Positions 1 through 9,266 of a stretch of DNA of 64,000 bases are shown in pieces (the stretch's first letter is position 1; the number at the start of each line of letters is the position of its first letter). The notes beneath the pieces are model-generated. The model had not been told where the DNA came from. It did no database searches and worked only from the letters and a program-made list of their open reading frames with translations. The stretch is from contig JAJPJJ010000082.1 of NCBI GenBank assembly GCA_021324295.1, positions 102,248 through 166,247 of the forward strand, written 5' to 3'. The position numbers and the translations under genes were made by a program. The DNA comes from Bacillota bacterium. Lineage in GTDB: Bacteria; Sysuimicrobiota; Sysuimicrobiia; Sysuimicrobiales; Segetimicrobiaceae.

Positions 1-642
1 GGCGCCGGCGTCGCGGTGGCGTTTCTCATCGGCGGGATGATCCTGTGGGACATCTTCTTCCGGGTCCAGCAGGCGATCTCGGTGTCGTTCCTGGAGGACG
101 TGTGGACGCGAAATCTGGTCAACGTGTTCGTGAGCCCGATCAGCACGGTCGAGTTTCTGCTGGCGACGATGCTGCTGGGCGTGATGAAGATCGTGGTCAT
201 CGGGTTCCTGCTGGCCGCGCTCGCGCTGGCGCTGTACGCGTTCAACATCTTCCAGTATGGGCTGGGCCTCCTGCCGTTCGTCCTCAACCTGATCCTCGCG
301 GCGTGGGGGATGGGGATCATCACGACGGCGCTGATCCTCCGCTTCGGGCAGGGCGCCGAGGCGCTGGCGTGGGCGCTGGCGTTCCTGTTCCAGCCGTTCT
401 CCGCGGTGTTCTACCCCGTGGCGGTCCTCCCGCCCGCGCTGCAGGCTGCCGCCTGGATCCTGCCGACGACGCACGCGTTCGAGGGGATGCGGGCGGTCCT
501 GGCCGGGCGCGCGGTCCCGTGGGCGCACGTCGGGTGGGCGGCTGTGGAGAACGCGGTGCTGCTGGGCCTGGCCGCCGCGGTCTTCGCCTGGGTGATGCGG
601 ATCGCCCGCGAGACCGGGCTGCTGCTGCGGACCGAGGGGTAG
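1..642 (+). CDS. ABC-2 type transporter permease, 5' partial
   Basis: Membrane subunit of an ABC-2 type exporter. The reading frame is open to the first base of the window, so the true start lies upstream and the visible 213 residues are the C-terminal part. A GTG at 16 is in frame but probably internal. Long hydrophobic segments alternate with short loops. The stretch around PFSAVFYPVAVLPPALQ followed by ILPTTHAFEGMRA is the conserved late loop of ABC-2 permeases, where it precedes the last membrane helix. The partner ATPase would be expected just upstream, outside the window. The substrate cannot be told. The gene ends at TAG and is followed by about 110 bases before the PucR-type regulator. 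Confidence 0.85.
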   Translation, partial: GAGVAVAFLIGGMILWDIFFRVQQAISVSFLEDVWTRNLVNVFVSPISTVEFLLATMLLGVMKIVVIGFLLAALALALYAFNIFQYGLGLLPFVLNLILAAWGMGIITTALILRFGQGAEALAWALAFLFQPFSAVFYPVAVLPPALQAAAWILPTTHAFEGMRAVLAGRAVPWAHVGWAAVENAVLLGLAAAVFAWVMRIARETGLLLRTEG

Positions 643-752
643 CCAGCCACGTCCGCGATCGCCGCACCCAGCGCCGGCGCAAGCGGCTCCTCCGGCGACG
701 GACGCGTCCGGACGCGGGCTTCCGATTTGACTGTGCGCAGGGAAGCCCGGGG

Positions 753-2480
753 ATGCGCCGAATGTCCTTGCGCGGGCTTGCGGCGACGGCGTCCGCCGGG
801 GGTGCCCGAGGCGAAGCTGTGCTGACGGTCAGGCAGGCGTTGGAGCTCGACGTGCTCCGGGACGTGAAGGTCGTCGCGGGCGGCGCCGGCCTCGACCTGC
901 AGATTCGCTGGTGTCACATCATCGATAACCCGGAGATTGTCCAGTGGATCCAGGGCGGCGAGTTGCTCCTGACCACGGGGTATGGCTGGCCGGAGGTCGA
1001 GCAGACGAGCCGCCGCACCATCCGGGCGCTCAACGCGAAGAGGCTGGCGGCGATTCTCTTCGACCCTGGTCCGTTCCTCGGCGAGATTCCGGCCAATGTT
1101 GTAGACGAAGCGGCCCGTCTCTCGCTGCCAGTCCTCGTCGCTCCACGCAAACTGCGGTTTGCCGACGTCACGGAGGCCGTCGGGCGGGAGCTGATCCGGC
1201 GGCAATACGAAATGATCGAACGCGCCGACCGCTATCATCGTCAGATCACCGCGGCAGCGGTGGAGGCGCGGGATCTCAACGATATCGCCCGGACGGTCTC
1301 GCGGTTGACGCGCCGCTCCGTCACGATCGAGGATGCGGACTGCCGGCCGCTCGCGCACGCCGATGGCGGGCAGGGGCCCGCCGCCGCGCAGGCGGCGGGC
1401 GGGCCTGCCTCCGGCTCCGTACCGGCGCTCCGCAGCTGCCGCGCCGCGGAGACCGTCCGCGAGCGTCTGCGCAGCACCGACGGCGCCATGCGGCTGGCCG
1501 GCCGCGCGGCCTGCGCGATCCGGGCCGGCAGCGAGTTGCTCGGGTATCTGTGGATCCTGGAGGGCGCAGCACCTCTCGGCGATCTGGAACTGCGTGTTGC
1601 GGAGCACGGTTCTATGGTCGCCGCCTTGCACATTCTGCGACAGCGGTCGCAAGCGGCGGTTGAGGCGAGAATCGGTCACACCGTCGTCGACGCGCTGATC
1701 CGCGGAGACGTGCCGGAGGAAGACCTGATCGAGCGGGCGCGGCTGCTTGGGTACGACCCGGGGGACCGCTATGCCGTGATGATCGTCTCGCTCGCGGACC
1801 GCGCGGGACGCAGCCGGAAGTGGCCGCTCAGCACCCGGGAGGAATACTACCGGCGCGAGCGCGCCTCGCAGATCGTGCGCCGGCTGCTCGGACAAGAGCG
1901 GCTTCCCGTTCTGTCCACCTACTCGCTCAACCGTATCGTCTGTCTGCTCCCCGTCGGACGGATGACGGGGAGCGACGGGCTGCGCCGGTTTGCGCGTCTC
2001 GTGCACGAGCATCTTCACGGAGCGGGCGGCGTGGCGCCGCTGCTGATCGCGGTAGGGAGCGCCCACGCCGGGTTGTCGGGCGTTGCCAAGGCGTATTGGG
2101 AAGCCGACCGTGCGATCGGCATGGCGAAGGGGACCGATCGTGTCTTGTTCTTCGAGGATCTGACGCTCGCGCATCTCTTGGCGCAGATCTCCGACTCCGC
2201 ATCCCTGCAGGCCGCGTATGTCCGGACCCTCGGCGAGGTGCTGGCCGGTCCGGATGGCCGCGCCGTGCGCGAAACGCTGTGGGCCCTTGTTGACTCGGGA
2301 TTCAATCGGGAGGCCGCGGCGGCGGCGTTGGGCATTCACCGGAACACCATTCGGGCCCGTATCCAGCGAGCGCAGGCCTTGCTTGGCCGGTCCCTGGACG
2401 AACCGGCGATCCGTCGTGATCTCGCGGTCATGAAGGAGATCGAACATCTGTTGGATACCGCGGCCCGTCCTGCGACTTAG
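753..2480 (+). CDS. PucR family transcriptional regulator
   Basis: Cytoplasmic DNA-binding regulator of the PucR/CdaR class, whose members control purine or small-metabolite catabolism. The N-terminal PucR domain is clear (LTVRQALELDVL, then the GGELLLTTGYGW motif). The C-terminus carries the PucR-type helix-turn-helix (NREAAAAALGIHRNTIRARI). ATG 753 is chosen because AGGGA lies about nine bases upstream. GTG 819, giving a protein that begins MLTVRQAL, is a good alternative because most family members start there. The frame is open far upstream, but that extension overlaps the ABC permease and reads as low-complexity shadow sequence. The gene heads the catabolic island that follows and is the best candidate for its regulator; this is inferred from position only. 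The effector is unknown. Confidence 0.85.
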   Translation: MRRMSLRGLAATASAGGARGEAVLTVRQALELDVLRDVKVVAGGAGLDLQIRWCHIIDNPEIVQWIQGGELLLTTGYGWPEVEQTSRRTIRALNAKRLAAILFDPGPFLGEIPANVVDEAARLSLPVLVAPRKLRFADVTEAVGRELIRRQYEMIERADRYHRQITAAAVEARDLNDIARTVSRLTRRSVTIEDADCRPLAHADGGQGPAAAQAAGGPASGSVPALRSCRAAETVRERLRSTDGAMRLAGRAACAIRAGSELLGYLWILEGAAPLGDLELRVAEHGSMVAALHILRQRSQAAVEARIGHTVVDALIRGDVPEEDLIERARLLGYDPGDRYAVMIVSLADRAGRSRKWPLSTREEYYRRERASQIVRRLLGQERLPVLSTYSLNRIVCLLPVGRMTGSDGLRRFARLVHEHLHGAGGVAPLLIAVGSAHAGLSGVAKAYWEADRAIGMAKGTDRVLFFEDLTLAHLLAQISDSASLQAAYVRTLGEVLAGPDGRAVRETLWALVDSGFNREAAAAALGIHRNTIRARIQRAQALLGRSLDEPAIRRDLAVMKEIEHLLDTAARPAT

Positions 2481-2501
2481 CGTTCGATCTGGCTACCGGT
2501 C

Positions 2502-2518
2502 CTGTGCAGACCGCACAG
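2502..2518. promoter_or_regulatory. Inverted repeat CTGTGC-N5-GCACAG, candidate operator
   Basis: A perfect six-base dyad with a five-base spacer lies between the PucR-type gene and the LVIVD gene, about 90 bases before the latter's start. No T-run follows, so it does not look like an intrinsic terminator. A related imperfect dyad (CTGTGCGCAG, 731-740) lies just before the ATG of the PucR-type gene. Binding by that regulator is a guess from position and shared sequence. Confidence 0.35.
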
Positions 2519-2610
2519 ATCGAGGCGACTGGGTGGTGCGACGGGCACCTTGAATCTTCAGTCCCGGACGCGCACTGTGGTTAAGGAACGTCCGGTCCAC
2601 GGTCAGTGAC

Positions 2611-3744
2611 ATGCTGCGAAGCGCCCGGAGGTCGGTCGCGACGTTCGAGCCGGTAGGGCGGCTGGCGCTGCCCGGCGGCGGCCAGATCGTCGTGGAGGGG
2701 CCGTACGCGTATGTGGGACACATGGCGCCACCCCACGGCACATCGATTCTCGACGTTGCGGATCCCGCCCAGCCCCGCGTGCTCGCGCAGCTGCGCGTGC
2801 CGGACGACATCCATTCGCACAAGGTGAGGGTCGCCGATGACCTGATGCTCGTGAACTACGAGCGGTACCCCGAAGGCGACCGCACCCGCGCCCCCGATGT
2901 GGGGCTCAAAGTTTTCGATGTCATCGACCGGCGCCGGCCGCGCGAGATCGCGTTCTTCCGCACCACCGGCCGGGGCGTGCATCGCTTCGACCTCCGCGGC
3001 ACACATGCGTTCCTCTCCACCGAGTGGCCTGGATTCCGGTCGAACATCCTCCTGATCGTCGACTTCGCAAACCCGGTGCATCCCGCAGTGGCGGGGCACT
3101 GGTCCTTTCCCGGTCAAGAGGCGTCCGCATCCTGTGAACCGCTGCCGGCTGACCACTGGGTGCATCTCGCCCTCGCTCGCGGCGACCGCGTGTACGCAGC
3201 GTGCGGCCACGCCGGCGTGATGATCGTGGACATCTCGGATCTCCAACGCCCGCGCACCGTGGGCGGGATCGCGTGGGATCCGCCCTACACGGCGCCGACC
3301 CACACGTTTCTCCCCGTGCCGCATCCGATTCGGAACCGGCGGTTTGCCGTCGTCACGGACGAAGACGTGACGGACGATGTGCTCGAGGATCCGCCGGCAT
3401 TCATGTGGGTGCTGGACATCACGAACGAGCGGCGGCCAGTTCCTGTGGCAACCTATCATGTCGATCCGGCTGGCCTCGCCGTGCCGGGACAGCGGTTCGG
3501 GGCGCATCAGCCGTGGGAGCACATTCGCGAGGACAACATCGTCTTCGTCGCTTGGTTCAGCGGGGGGGTGCGAGCGGTCGATATCTCCGATCCCTACCGG
3601 CCCCGCGAGGTGGCCGCCTACGTCCCGCCCCCGGGACGGGGACGGCCGGTCGCGCAGACCAACGATGTGTTCGTGGATCGCCGGGGGCTCGTCTATGCCA
3701 TCGACCGGCACGAGGGGCTGACCGTGCTCGAATTTCATCGCTAG
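2611..3744 (+). CDS. LVIVD-repeat beta-propeller protein
   Basis: A 377-residue protein built from LVIVD-type repeats, each resembling a propeller blade and ending in a variant of (I/V)(V/L)D(V/I)(S/A)(D/N)P. Copies are visible as SILDVADPAQPRV, LLIVDFANPVHP, VMIVDISDLQRPR and VRAVDISDPYRPR. No catalytic residues can be assigned, and no signal peptide is evident from the chosen ATG. Proteins of this type are usually described as secreted or surface propellers of unknown function. It is the first gene after the PucR-type regulator and precedes the first binding-protein-dependent importer, which suggests a role in the same substrate pathway. The start is not certain because no strong ribosome site precedes the ATG. 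Confidence 0.75.
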   Translation: MLRSARRSVATFEPVGRLALPGGGQIVVEGPYAYVGHMAPPHGTSILDVADPAQPRVLAQLRVPDDIHSHKVRVADDLMLVNYERYPEGDRTRAPDVGLKVFDVIDRRRPREIAFFRTTGRGVHRFDLRGTHAFLSTEWPGFRSNILLIVDFANPVHPAVAGHWSFPGQEASASCEPLPADHWVHLALARGDRVYAACGHAGVMIVDISDLQRPRTVGGIAWDPPYTAPTHTFLPVPHPIRNRRFAVVTDEDVTDDVLEDPPAFMWVLDITNERRPVPVATYHVDPAGLAVPGQRFGAHQPWEHIREDNIVFVAWFSGGVRAVDISDPYRPREVAAYVPPPGRGRPVAQTNDVFVDRRGLVYAIDRHEGLTVLEFHR

Positions 3745-3820
3745 GGGAACCGGCTTCCGACCGTGCGTTCCACCGGGGGCGCGTGGCGGGCGCTCAACGT
3801 GTGACGAGGAGGGGGAGCCT

Positions 3821-5137
3821 ATGCTGCGTTGCGGCCGTCTTGCAGCCGGAGCCGTCGCGGTCCTGGCAATCTCTTTCGTTGTGGGGCTTCCGCGGGGAGC
3901 CGACGTTTCGCCGGCCGCTGCGGCGGTCGCCGGCTGGGTGCTACCCACCGGACCGGTCACGCTCACCGAATGGGACGGCGGCGACGGCACGAAGTCGGCG
4001 TTGTTGCGCGAGTTGATCGCAGACTACGAGAAACTCCATCCGAACGTCAAGGTCAACTTCGAGACCGACGTGAAATCGCTGAAGGTCGCCGCGGCGATCG
4101 CCGCGGGCACGGCGCCCGAGATCTTCGAGGCCTCGGACGCGAACCTTCAGAAGTACATCGCCGCCAAGGCGGTGGAGCCACTCCCGCCGGCGGCCTGGGG
4201 GCAGTCGAGCGTTGACGGCGTCCTTGCACTCTACCTGCCCCACGTCCTGGACGCCGTGACCGCGGGCCACAGCCTGTACGCGGTGCCGGACCAGCTGAAC
4301 GCGCACAGCCTGTACATCAACAACCGGATGTTCCGCGCCGCCGGTCTCGATCCGGCAAAGGGTGCGCCGAAGACCTGGGACGACGTGGCGCGTCTCAACA
4401 AAATCCTCACGAAGAAGCAGGGCGACCGGGTCACGCAGAAGGGTTTCGAATTTCGCTACATCTGCGACGACGGGCACTGGCAGGCGCACGTCTTCCATAT
4501 CCTCGTCTACCAGGCCGGCGGCGACGTCATCAAAGACGGCAAGCCGGTGTTCAACAGCGAGGCGGGCCTGAAGGCCCTTACGACCTGGAAGTCGCTCGTC
4601 GTGGCGCCCGCCGTGACCTCGAACACCTGCTCATCCCCGTACCAGGACTTCGCCGTCGAGCAGGACGCGATGACCTTCGCCGGCCCGCACGTCGGCAAGA
4701 TCGTCGAGCAGATCAACCCGGCAATGAAGGGAAATTACACCGTCGTGCCCCTGCCCCAGATGCGGCCCGATCACCCCGCCACGCTCATCTACTCGTTCAA
4801 TTGGACCGTCAACGCGCGAGCCTCGGCGGCCCAGAAACGCGTGGCGTGGGACCTCATCCACTTCATGAGTTCGAAACCCGAGATGTGGTGGCAGCGCATT
4901 CAATTCCTGCAGGGCACCCGGGGCTGGCTCACGATGCCGGTGGCGCGCAACACACCGTTCATGTCCGCCTTCACGCACGATCTGTCCGTCGGCCGGCCGC
5001 TGGGACGCACGACCTACTACGCCGACCTTCAGACGATCATCGCGCGGATGGTGGATCGCGTGATCCTGAAGGACGTGGACCCGAAGACCGCGCTCGCCGA
5101 AGCATCGGACGAGTTCACCAGGGCGATCTCTAAGTAG
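3821..5137 (+). CDS. Extracellular solute-binding protein, sugar-type ABC importer (module A)
   Basis: Periplasmic or surface receptor of a carbohydrate-type (CUT1-like) ABC importer, 438 residues. A basic N-terminus (MLRCGRL) and hydrophobic segment form a signal peptide ending near residues 30-40; no lipobox cysteine is evident. The mature part starts with VTLTEWDGGDGTKSALL, followed by the family pattern of a short strand, a helix and YEKLHPNVKVNFE. A strong GAGGAGGGGGAG ribosome site precedes the ATG. It is followed ten bases later by an amidohydrolase and then two permeases, so the four are probably one transcript. The ligand is unknown; family membership does not prove a sugar. A paralogous module begins at 11361. 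Confidence 0.9.
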   Translation: MLRCGRLAAGAVAVLAISFVVGLPRGADVSPAAAAVAGWVLPTGPVTLTEWDGGDGTKSALLRELIADYEKLHPNVKVNFETDVKSLKVAAAIAAGTAPEIFEASDANLQKYIAAKAVEPLPPAAWGQSSVDGVLALYLPHVLDAVTAGHSLYAVPDQLNAHSLYINNRMFRAAGLDPAKGAPKTWDDVARLNKILTKKQGDRVTQKGFEFRYICDDGHWQAHVFHILVYQAGGDVIKDGKPVFNSEAGLKALTTWKSLVVAPAVTSNTCSSPYQDFAVEQDAMTFAGPHVGKIVEQINPAMKGNYTVVPLPQMRPDHPATLIYSFNWTVNARASAAQKRVAWDLIHFMSSKPEMWWQRIQFLQGTRGWLTMPVARNTPFMSAFTHDLSVGRPLGRTTYYADLQTIIARMVDRVILKDVDPKTALAEASDEFTRAISK

Positions 5138-5146
5138 AGTCGCCGG

Positions 5147-6154
5147 ATGGACGCGGTCGACGTCCACTTCCACGTCGTGCCGCCGGAGTTCTACGAGGCG
5201 GTGCGGCGCGGAATGTTCCGCGACTCGGTGGAGATCGAGCGCCGTGGCGGCGTGGAGCGCATGGTGTACCACGCGCCGGCCGGGGTGGTGCTGGAGCCGG
5301 ACGCGGAGATCGATGCGCGGTGCTCGGATGCTCGCCTGATGCTCCAGGGCCTCGACCGGCGGGGGTTGGACGCGGCGGCGGTCGGGCCGTCGCCGGGCCA
5401 GTTCTACTACTGGGCCGATCCCGATCTGGCGGACCAGATCGCGCGCGTGATCAACGACGGTATTGCGGTCCTGGCGAAGGCGCATCCGGACCGGATGTTC
5501 GGCATCGGCACGCTGCCGATGCAGGACGGCGCGCGCGCCGTCCGAGAGCTCGAGCGCGCCGTGACCCGCCTGAACCTAAGGGGCTTCGAGATCTGCACGC
5601 ACATCAACGGGCGCGACCTGGACGATCCGGCGTTCGCCCCGGTGTTCGCCGCGGCCGCCCGGCACGACGTCCCGATCTTTCTGCACCCGCAAAACTGGGG
5701 CGACATGCGGCGTCTTCGGGACTACCACCTGTGGAATCTCGTCGGCTTCCCGGCGGAGACGGCCCTCGCCGCCACGCGTCTGATCGCGGGGGGCGTGTTC
5801 GAACGCCACCCGGACCTGAAGATCATCCTCGCGCATGGCGGCGGGTACTTCCCGTATCAGATCGGCCGCCTCGACCACGGATACAAGGTGCGCGCGGAGC
5901 TCCACGATCGCCTGCCGAAGCCCCCGAGCGCCTACCTGGCGGGGATCTACTGCGACACGCTGACCCACAACACTGCGGCGCTGCGGTTCCTCGTCGAGCG
6001 CCTCGGGGACGACCACGTGGTGATCGGCACCGACTACCCCTTCGACATGGGGGACGAGTCGCCGATCGAGACGGTGCGCGCCTGCCGGCTGGGCGCGGAG
6101 CGGGAGGCCAGGGTGCTTGGCGGCAACCTGTTGCGCCTCCTGCGCGTGGCGTAG
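5147..6154 (+). CDS. ACMSD-like amidohydrolase (module A)
   Basis: Metal-dependent hydrolase or decarboxylase of the amidohydrolase-2 family, closest in motif pattern to aminocarboxymuconate-semialdehyde decarboxylase (ACMSD). Expected metal ligands are present: the N-terminal HxH in DVHFHVVPP, the histidine of FLHPQNW, the histidine of LAHGGGYFPYQIGR and the aspartate of IGTDYPFDMGD. Length (335 residues) matches the family. Members cleave C-C or C-N bonds of carboxylated aromatic and related acids, so a decarboxylation of an imported acid is plausible but unproven. It sits between the binding protein and the permeases of one importer. A close paralogue at 10282 occupies a similar place in the second module. 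The start is ATG, with only a weak ribosome site. Confidence 0.85.
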   Translation: MDAVDVHFHVVPPEFYEAVRRGMFRDSVEIERRGGVERMVYHAPAGVVLEPDAEIDARCSDARLMLQGLDRRGLDAAAVGPSPGQFYYWADPDLADQIARVINDGIAVLAKAHPDRMFGIGTLPMQDGARAVRELERAVTRLNLRGFEICTHINGRDLDDPAFAPVFAAAARHDVPIFLHPQNWGDMRRLRDYHLWNLVGFPAETALAATRLIAGGVFERHPDLKIILAHGGGYFPYQIGRLDHGYKVRAELHDRLPKPPSAYLAGIYCDTLTHNTAALRFLVERLGDDHVVIGTDYPFDMGDESPIETVRACRLGAEREARVLGGNLLRLLRVA

Positions 6155-6157
6155 GCG

Positions 6158-7162
6158 GTGTGGCTGACGCGTGCTGGGCCCCCCGCCGTCGCCGGCGGGT
6201 CCTCCGCGCGGGCGGAGCGGATCGGCGGGGGCGCCCCGCATCGCCTTCCCGTTCCCACGGTGCCCCGCGCCGCGCGGGCGGCGCGATGGCTGCGGTCGGC
6301 GGAGGTCCGGCACCAGGCGTGGGGCTACCTCTTCCTCGCGCCGATGTTCCTGCTGCTGGTCGTCTTCAAGTTCATCCCGATGATTCAGGCGCTCTACCTC
6401 AGCCTGACGACTTATGATCTGTTGAGTCCACCGCGGTTTGTCGGGCTGCGCAACTACATGACGCTGCTCGGTGATCCGCTTTTCCACCAGTCGGTCGGTG
6501 TCACCGTCTACTATGTCTTCGGTACCTGCGGGTTCATCTGGTTTCTCTCGCTGGCGATGGCGCTGATCTTCAACGCGCCCCTACCCGGGAAGAACCTGCT
6601 GCGGACCATCTATTTCCTTCCGGCAATCGTCCCCGTCGTTGTGTACGCCGTGATCTGGCAGTTCCTGTTCCACCCGTACGGCCTGCTGAACGTTGCGCTT
6701 CACGCTGTCGGTCTCCCGGCGATCCACTGGCTCACGGACACCCGGGCGGTGATGCCGGGGTTCATCCTCGCCGCCCTGTGGCGGTTTGTCCCGTACTTCA
6801 TGATCGTCTACCTTGCCGGGCTACAGAACATCCCGCACGAGTACTACGAAGCCGCCGCGATCGACGGCGCGGCCGGGGTACAGGCGTTCCGGTACGTCAC
6901 CCTGCCGCTCCTGCGTCCCACGATCCTCCTGGTGGTGGTCGTCTCGATCATCCTGATGTCCAAGGTGTTCACGAACGTGCTGATCATCACCGGCGGCGGC
7001 CCGGACGGAGCCACACGGGTGCTGTCGCTGTTCATCTACCAGACCGGGTTTCAGTTCTTCAAGATGGGCCTCGCCAGCGCGGCCTCGATCTTCCTGCTCC
7101 TGGGGACGATGACGTTCACACTCCTGCAGCTACGGCTCTTCCGCGACGATGCCCGCGGGTAG
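6158..7162 (+). CDS. ABC importer permease, MalF-like (module A)
   Basis: Inner-membrane subunit of a CUT1-type importer, 334 residues, with about six membrane segments. The first is GYLFLAPMFLLLVVFKF. The EAA loop that docks the ATPase is EYYEAAAIDGAAGV followed by LPLLRPT. GTG 6158 lies three bases after the amidohydrolase stop. A later in-frame GTG at 6260 would remove a proline- and glycine-rich N-terminus and is equally plausible. The 3' end overlaps the next permease by 14 bases, which implies coupled translation. It works with the binding protein at 3821 and the permease at 7149. No ATPase gene is nearby, so a shared MsmK/UgpC-type ATPase encoded elsewhere is inferred. Confidence 0.9.
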   Translation: MWLTRAGPPAVAGGSSARAERIGGGAPHRLPVPTVPRAARAARWLRSAEVRHQAWGYLFLAPMFLLLVVFKFIPMIQALYLSLTTYDLLSPPRFVGLRNYMTLLGDPLFHQSVGVTVYYVFGTCGFIWFLSLAMALIFNAPLPGKNLLRTIYFLPAIVPVVVYAVIWQFLFHPYGLLNVALHAVGLPAIHWLTDTRAVMPGFILAALWRFVPYFMIVYLAGLQNIPHEYYEAAAIDGAAGVQAFRYVTLPLLRPTILLVVVVSIILMSKVFTNVLIITGGGPDGATRVLSLFIYQTGFQFFKMGLASAASIFLLLGTMTFTLLQLRLFRDDARG

Positions 7163-7982
7163 GCGCCAGGATGCGCTCTACTGGTGCGGCGTCCTGCTGG
7201 TCGCCGGCTGGGGGCTCGTGCAGCTGGCCCCCATTCTCTGGATGATCTCGACATCGCTCAAGCCACTGCGCGAGGTCTTCGCGCTGCCGATCCAGTGGGT
7301 TCCGCGACCGCCGCAGTGGGCGAACTACCCGGAGGCCTGGAACCACTTTCCGTTCGCCCGCTATTTCGCCAACAGCTTCATCGTCTCGGCGTCGGTCACC
7401 GTGCTGAACGTCCTTCTGGCCGGCATGGCCGGGTACAGCCTCGCCAAGTACCGGTATTTCGGGCAGCGGGCGTTGTTCATCGCCGTCCTGAGCACGCTCA
7501 TGCTGCCGATCGAAGTGTTGATGGTGCCGACGTTCCTCATCGTGAAGAGCCTCGGCTGGCTCAACACGTATCAGGGGCTCGTCATCCCGGTCGTCGCCGA
7601 CGCGTTCGGCATCTTTCTGATGCGGCAGTACCTGTTGAGCCTGCCGGATTCGCTGGTCGAGGCGGCCCGCATCGACGGGGCCGGCGAACTCGGTACCTAC
7701 TTTCGCATCGTCGTGCCTCTGTCGTGGCCCGCCGTCCTCACCCTTGCGATTTTCACGTGGCGGGAGACGTGGGACGCGTTCGTGTGGCCGTTCATCATCA
7801 TCACCGACGACAGCCTGCGCACGGTGCCGATCGGCCTGCAACGGTTTCAGGAGCAGTACGTGACCACCTACAACTCCGTGATGGCGATTTCGACCGTGGC
7901 GATGATCCCGATGGTGCTGCTGTTCTTCTTCTTCCAGCGCGCGTTCATTCGCGGGATTGCGCTGTCCGGTCTCAAGGAATGA
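7149..7982 (+). CDS. ABC importer permease, MalG-like (module A)
   Basis: Second membrane subunit of the module A importer, 277 residues. The start of the protein is short and leads directly into a membrane helix (GLVQLAPILWMISTSLKP). This is followed by the MalG-type periplasmic region (PIQWVPRPPQWANYPEAW) and the EAA loop SLVEAARIDGAGELGTYF. It ends in FFFQRAFIRGIALSGLKE, the usual MalG-like C-terminus. The start overlaps the preceding permease by 14 bases, and its TGA overlaps the ATG of the ureohydrolase (ATGA). Transport and the downstream hydrolase are therefore probably co-expressed. Confidence 0.92.
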   Translation: MPAGRRQDALYWCGVLLVAGWGLVQLAPILWMISTSLKPLREVFALPIQWVPRPPQWANYPEAWNHFPFARYFANSFIVSASVTVLNVLLAGMAGYSLAKYRYFGQRALFIAVLSTLMLPIEVLMVPTFLIVKSLGWLNTYQGLVIPVVADAFGIFLMRQYLLSLPDSLVEAARIDGAGELGTYFRIVVPLSWPAVLTLAIFTWRETWDAFVWPFIIITDDSLRTVPIGLQRFQEQYVTTYNSVMAISTVAMIPMVLLFFFFQRAFIRGIALSGLKE

Positions 7983-9049
7983 CGTCCGGCGAAGCCAAGG
8001 TGCCCCCGATGCGACCGACCGAGCTTCCGAGCGCGACGCAGAGCCCGAGGTTCTCGGGCATCCGGACGTTCATGCGGCTGCCCTGGGCGGCGCCTCCTGC
8101 CGCGGATGGTTCGCCGATATCACGCGACGGTTTAGAGGAAGGCGCCTCACCGCCGGCTGAGCCTTCGGCCAGCCCGGCCCGGCGAGAGGCCGGCGCCGAG
8201 GTGGCGATTCTTGGCATCCCCTTTGATACGGCTGCGAGCTTCCGGACCGGCGCCCGCTTCGGGCCCTCGGCTATCCGCGACATCTCGGTGTTGCTGCGGC
8301 CGTCCAACCAGTTCCACCGGATCAACGCCCTCGAGACCCTCCGCGTCGTCGACCGGGGCGACGTCGCCGTCGTGCCCGGCGATATCGCCCGCACCTACGT
8401 AAACGTGGAGGCGGAGTGGGCAGCGTGCGCAGCGGCCGGAATCGTGCCGATCGGGCTCGGCGGCGATCACTCCGTGACGCTCGGCGAACTGCGCGGGCTG
8501 GCCGCGACACGCGGCACGCTGGCGCTCGTCCAGTTCGACTCGCACTCCGATACGTGGGACAACTACTGGGGCGTGCGGTACACGCACGGCACGGTCTTCC
8601 GGCGGGCGTGCGAGGAGGGGCTGCTGGATACGGCGCGGTCGATCCAGATCGGACTGCGCGGAAGCGAGTACGCGCCCGGAGACCTCGACGATACCCGGCG
8701 GTTGGGCTTCGAAGTCCTCCTGGCGCAAGATCTCGCGCCGATGTCCCCGGCCGAAGTCGGCGCGGTGATTCGGCGCCGGGTGGGTGCCGGACCCGCGTTT
8801 CTGTCCTTCGACATCGATTTCTTCGACCCGGCGTTCGCCCCCGGCACCGGCACGCCCGAAGCCGGCGGGCCAACGAGTGCTTTCGGACTGCAGGTGCTCC
8901 GTCAACTGGCCGGCATTCCGTTTGCGGGGTTCGACGTGGTGGAAGTCCTACCGGCGCACGATCCGACCGCGATCACATCACTGCTGGCTGCGACCGTGGT
9001 CTTCGAATTCCTGGCCCTCGTCGCGCTGTCGAAGCCGGCGGTGCGCTGA
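7979..9049 (+). CDS. Ureohydrolase family protein (agmatinase/arginase fold)
   Basis: Binuclear-manganese hydrolase of the arginase/agmatinase/formiminoglutamase superfamily, 356 residues. All six usual metal ligands are present: H164 in GGDHS, D187/H189/D191 in FDSHSDTW, and D278/D280 in SFDIDFFDP. The N-terminal 70 residues are proline- and alanine-rich and probably disordered. ATG 8009 would shorten this tail. ATG 7979 is preferred because it overlaps the upstream stop codon. The family cleaves guanidino or formimino groups to urea or formamide; the substrate here is unknown. Location directly after the importer permeases suggests that the imported compound, or a breakdown product, carries a guanidino-like group. 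Agmatinase is only one possibility. Confidence 0.85.
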   Translation: MTSGEAKVPPMRPTELPSATQSPRFSGIRTFMRLPWAAPPAADGSPISRDGLEEGASPPAEPSASPARREAGAEVAILGIPFDTAASFRTGARFGPSAIRDISVLLRPSNQFHRINALETLRVVDRGDVAVVPGDIARTYVNVEAEWAACAAAGIVPIGLGGDHSVTLGELRGLAATRGTLALVQFDSHSDTWDNYWGVRYTHGTVFRRACEEGLLDTARSIQIGLRGSEYAPGDLDDTRRLGFEVLLAQDLAPMSPAEVGAVIRRRVGAGPAFLSFDIDFFDPAFAPGTGTPEAGGPTSAFGLQVLRQLAGIPFAGFDVVEVLPAHDPTAITSLLAATVVFEFLALVALSKPAVR

Positions 9050-9266
9050 CCCAGTGCCGTGCTGGAAGGACGACGGTTACTCCGGGCAGGGCCACGACAC
9101 CTGCGGCGGGACGCGCAGCCAGATCGTGAGGGCCCGAGCCCAGCGTTGGGAGGCCCTACGCATCGTGCCGTATCCTCCTCACGGGACCGAGGTCATTTCC
9201 TATGCGCCCGCCATTGCGTTCAGCCAGCACTGCTGCGGTGATTAATTTCTGCGGCGGAGGTGTGGT

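Noticed and set aside
45..752. N-terminal extension of the PucR-type gene
   Set aside because: It overlaps the ABC-2 permease in another frame, and its arginine/glycine-rich text has no family match.
7184..7978. N-terminal extension of the ureohydrolase gene
   Set aside because: It overlaps the MalG-like permease entirely. The family similarity begins only after the ATG that overlaps the permease stop.
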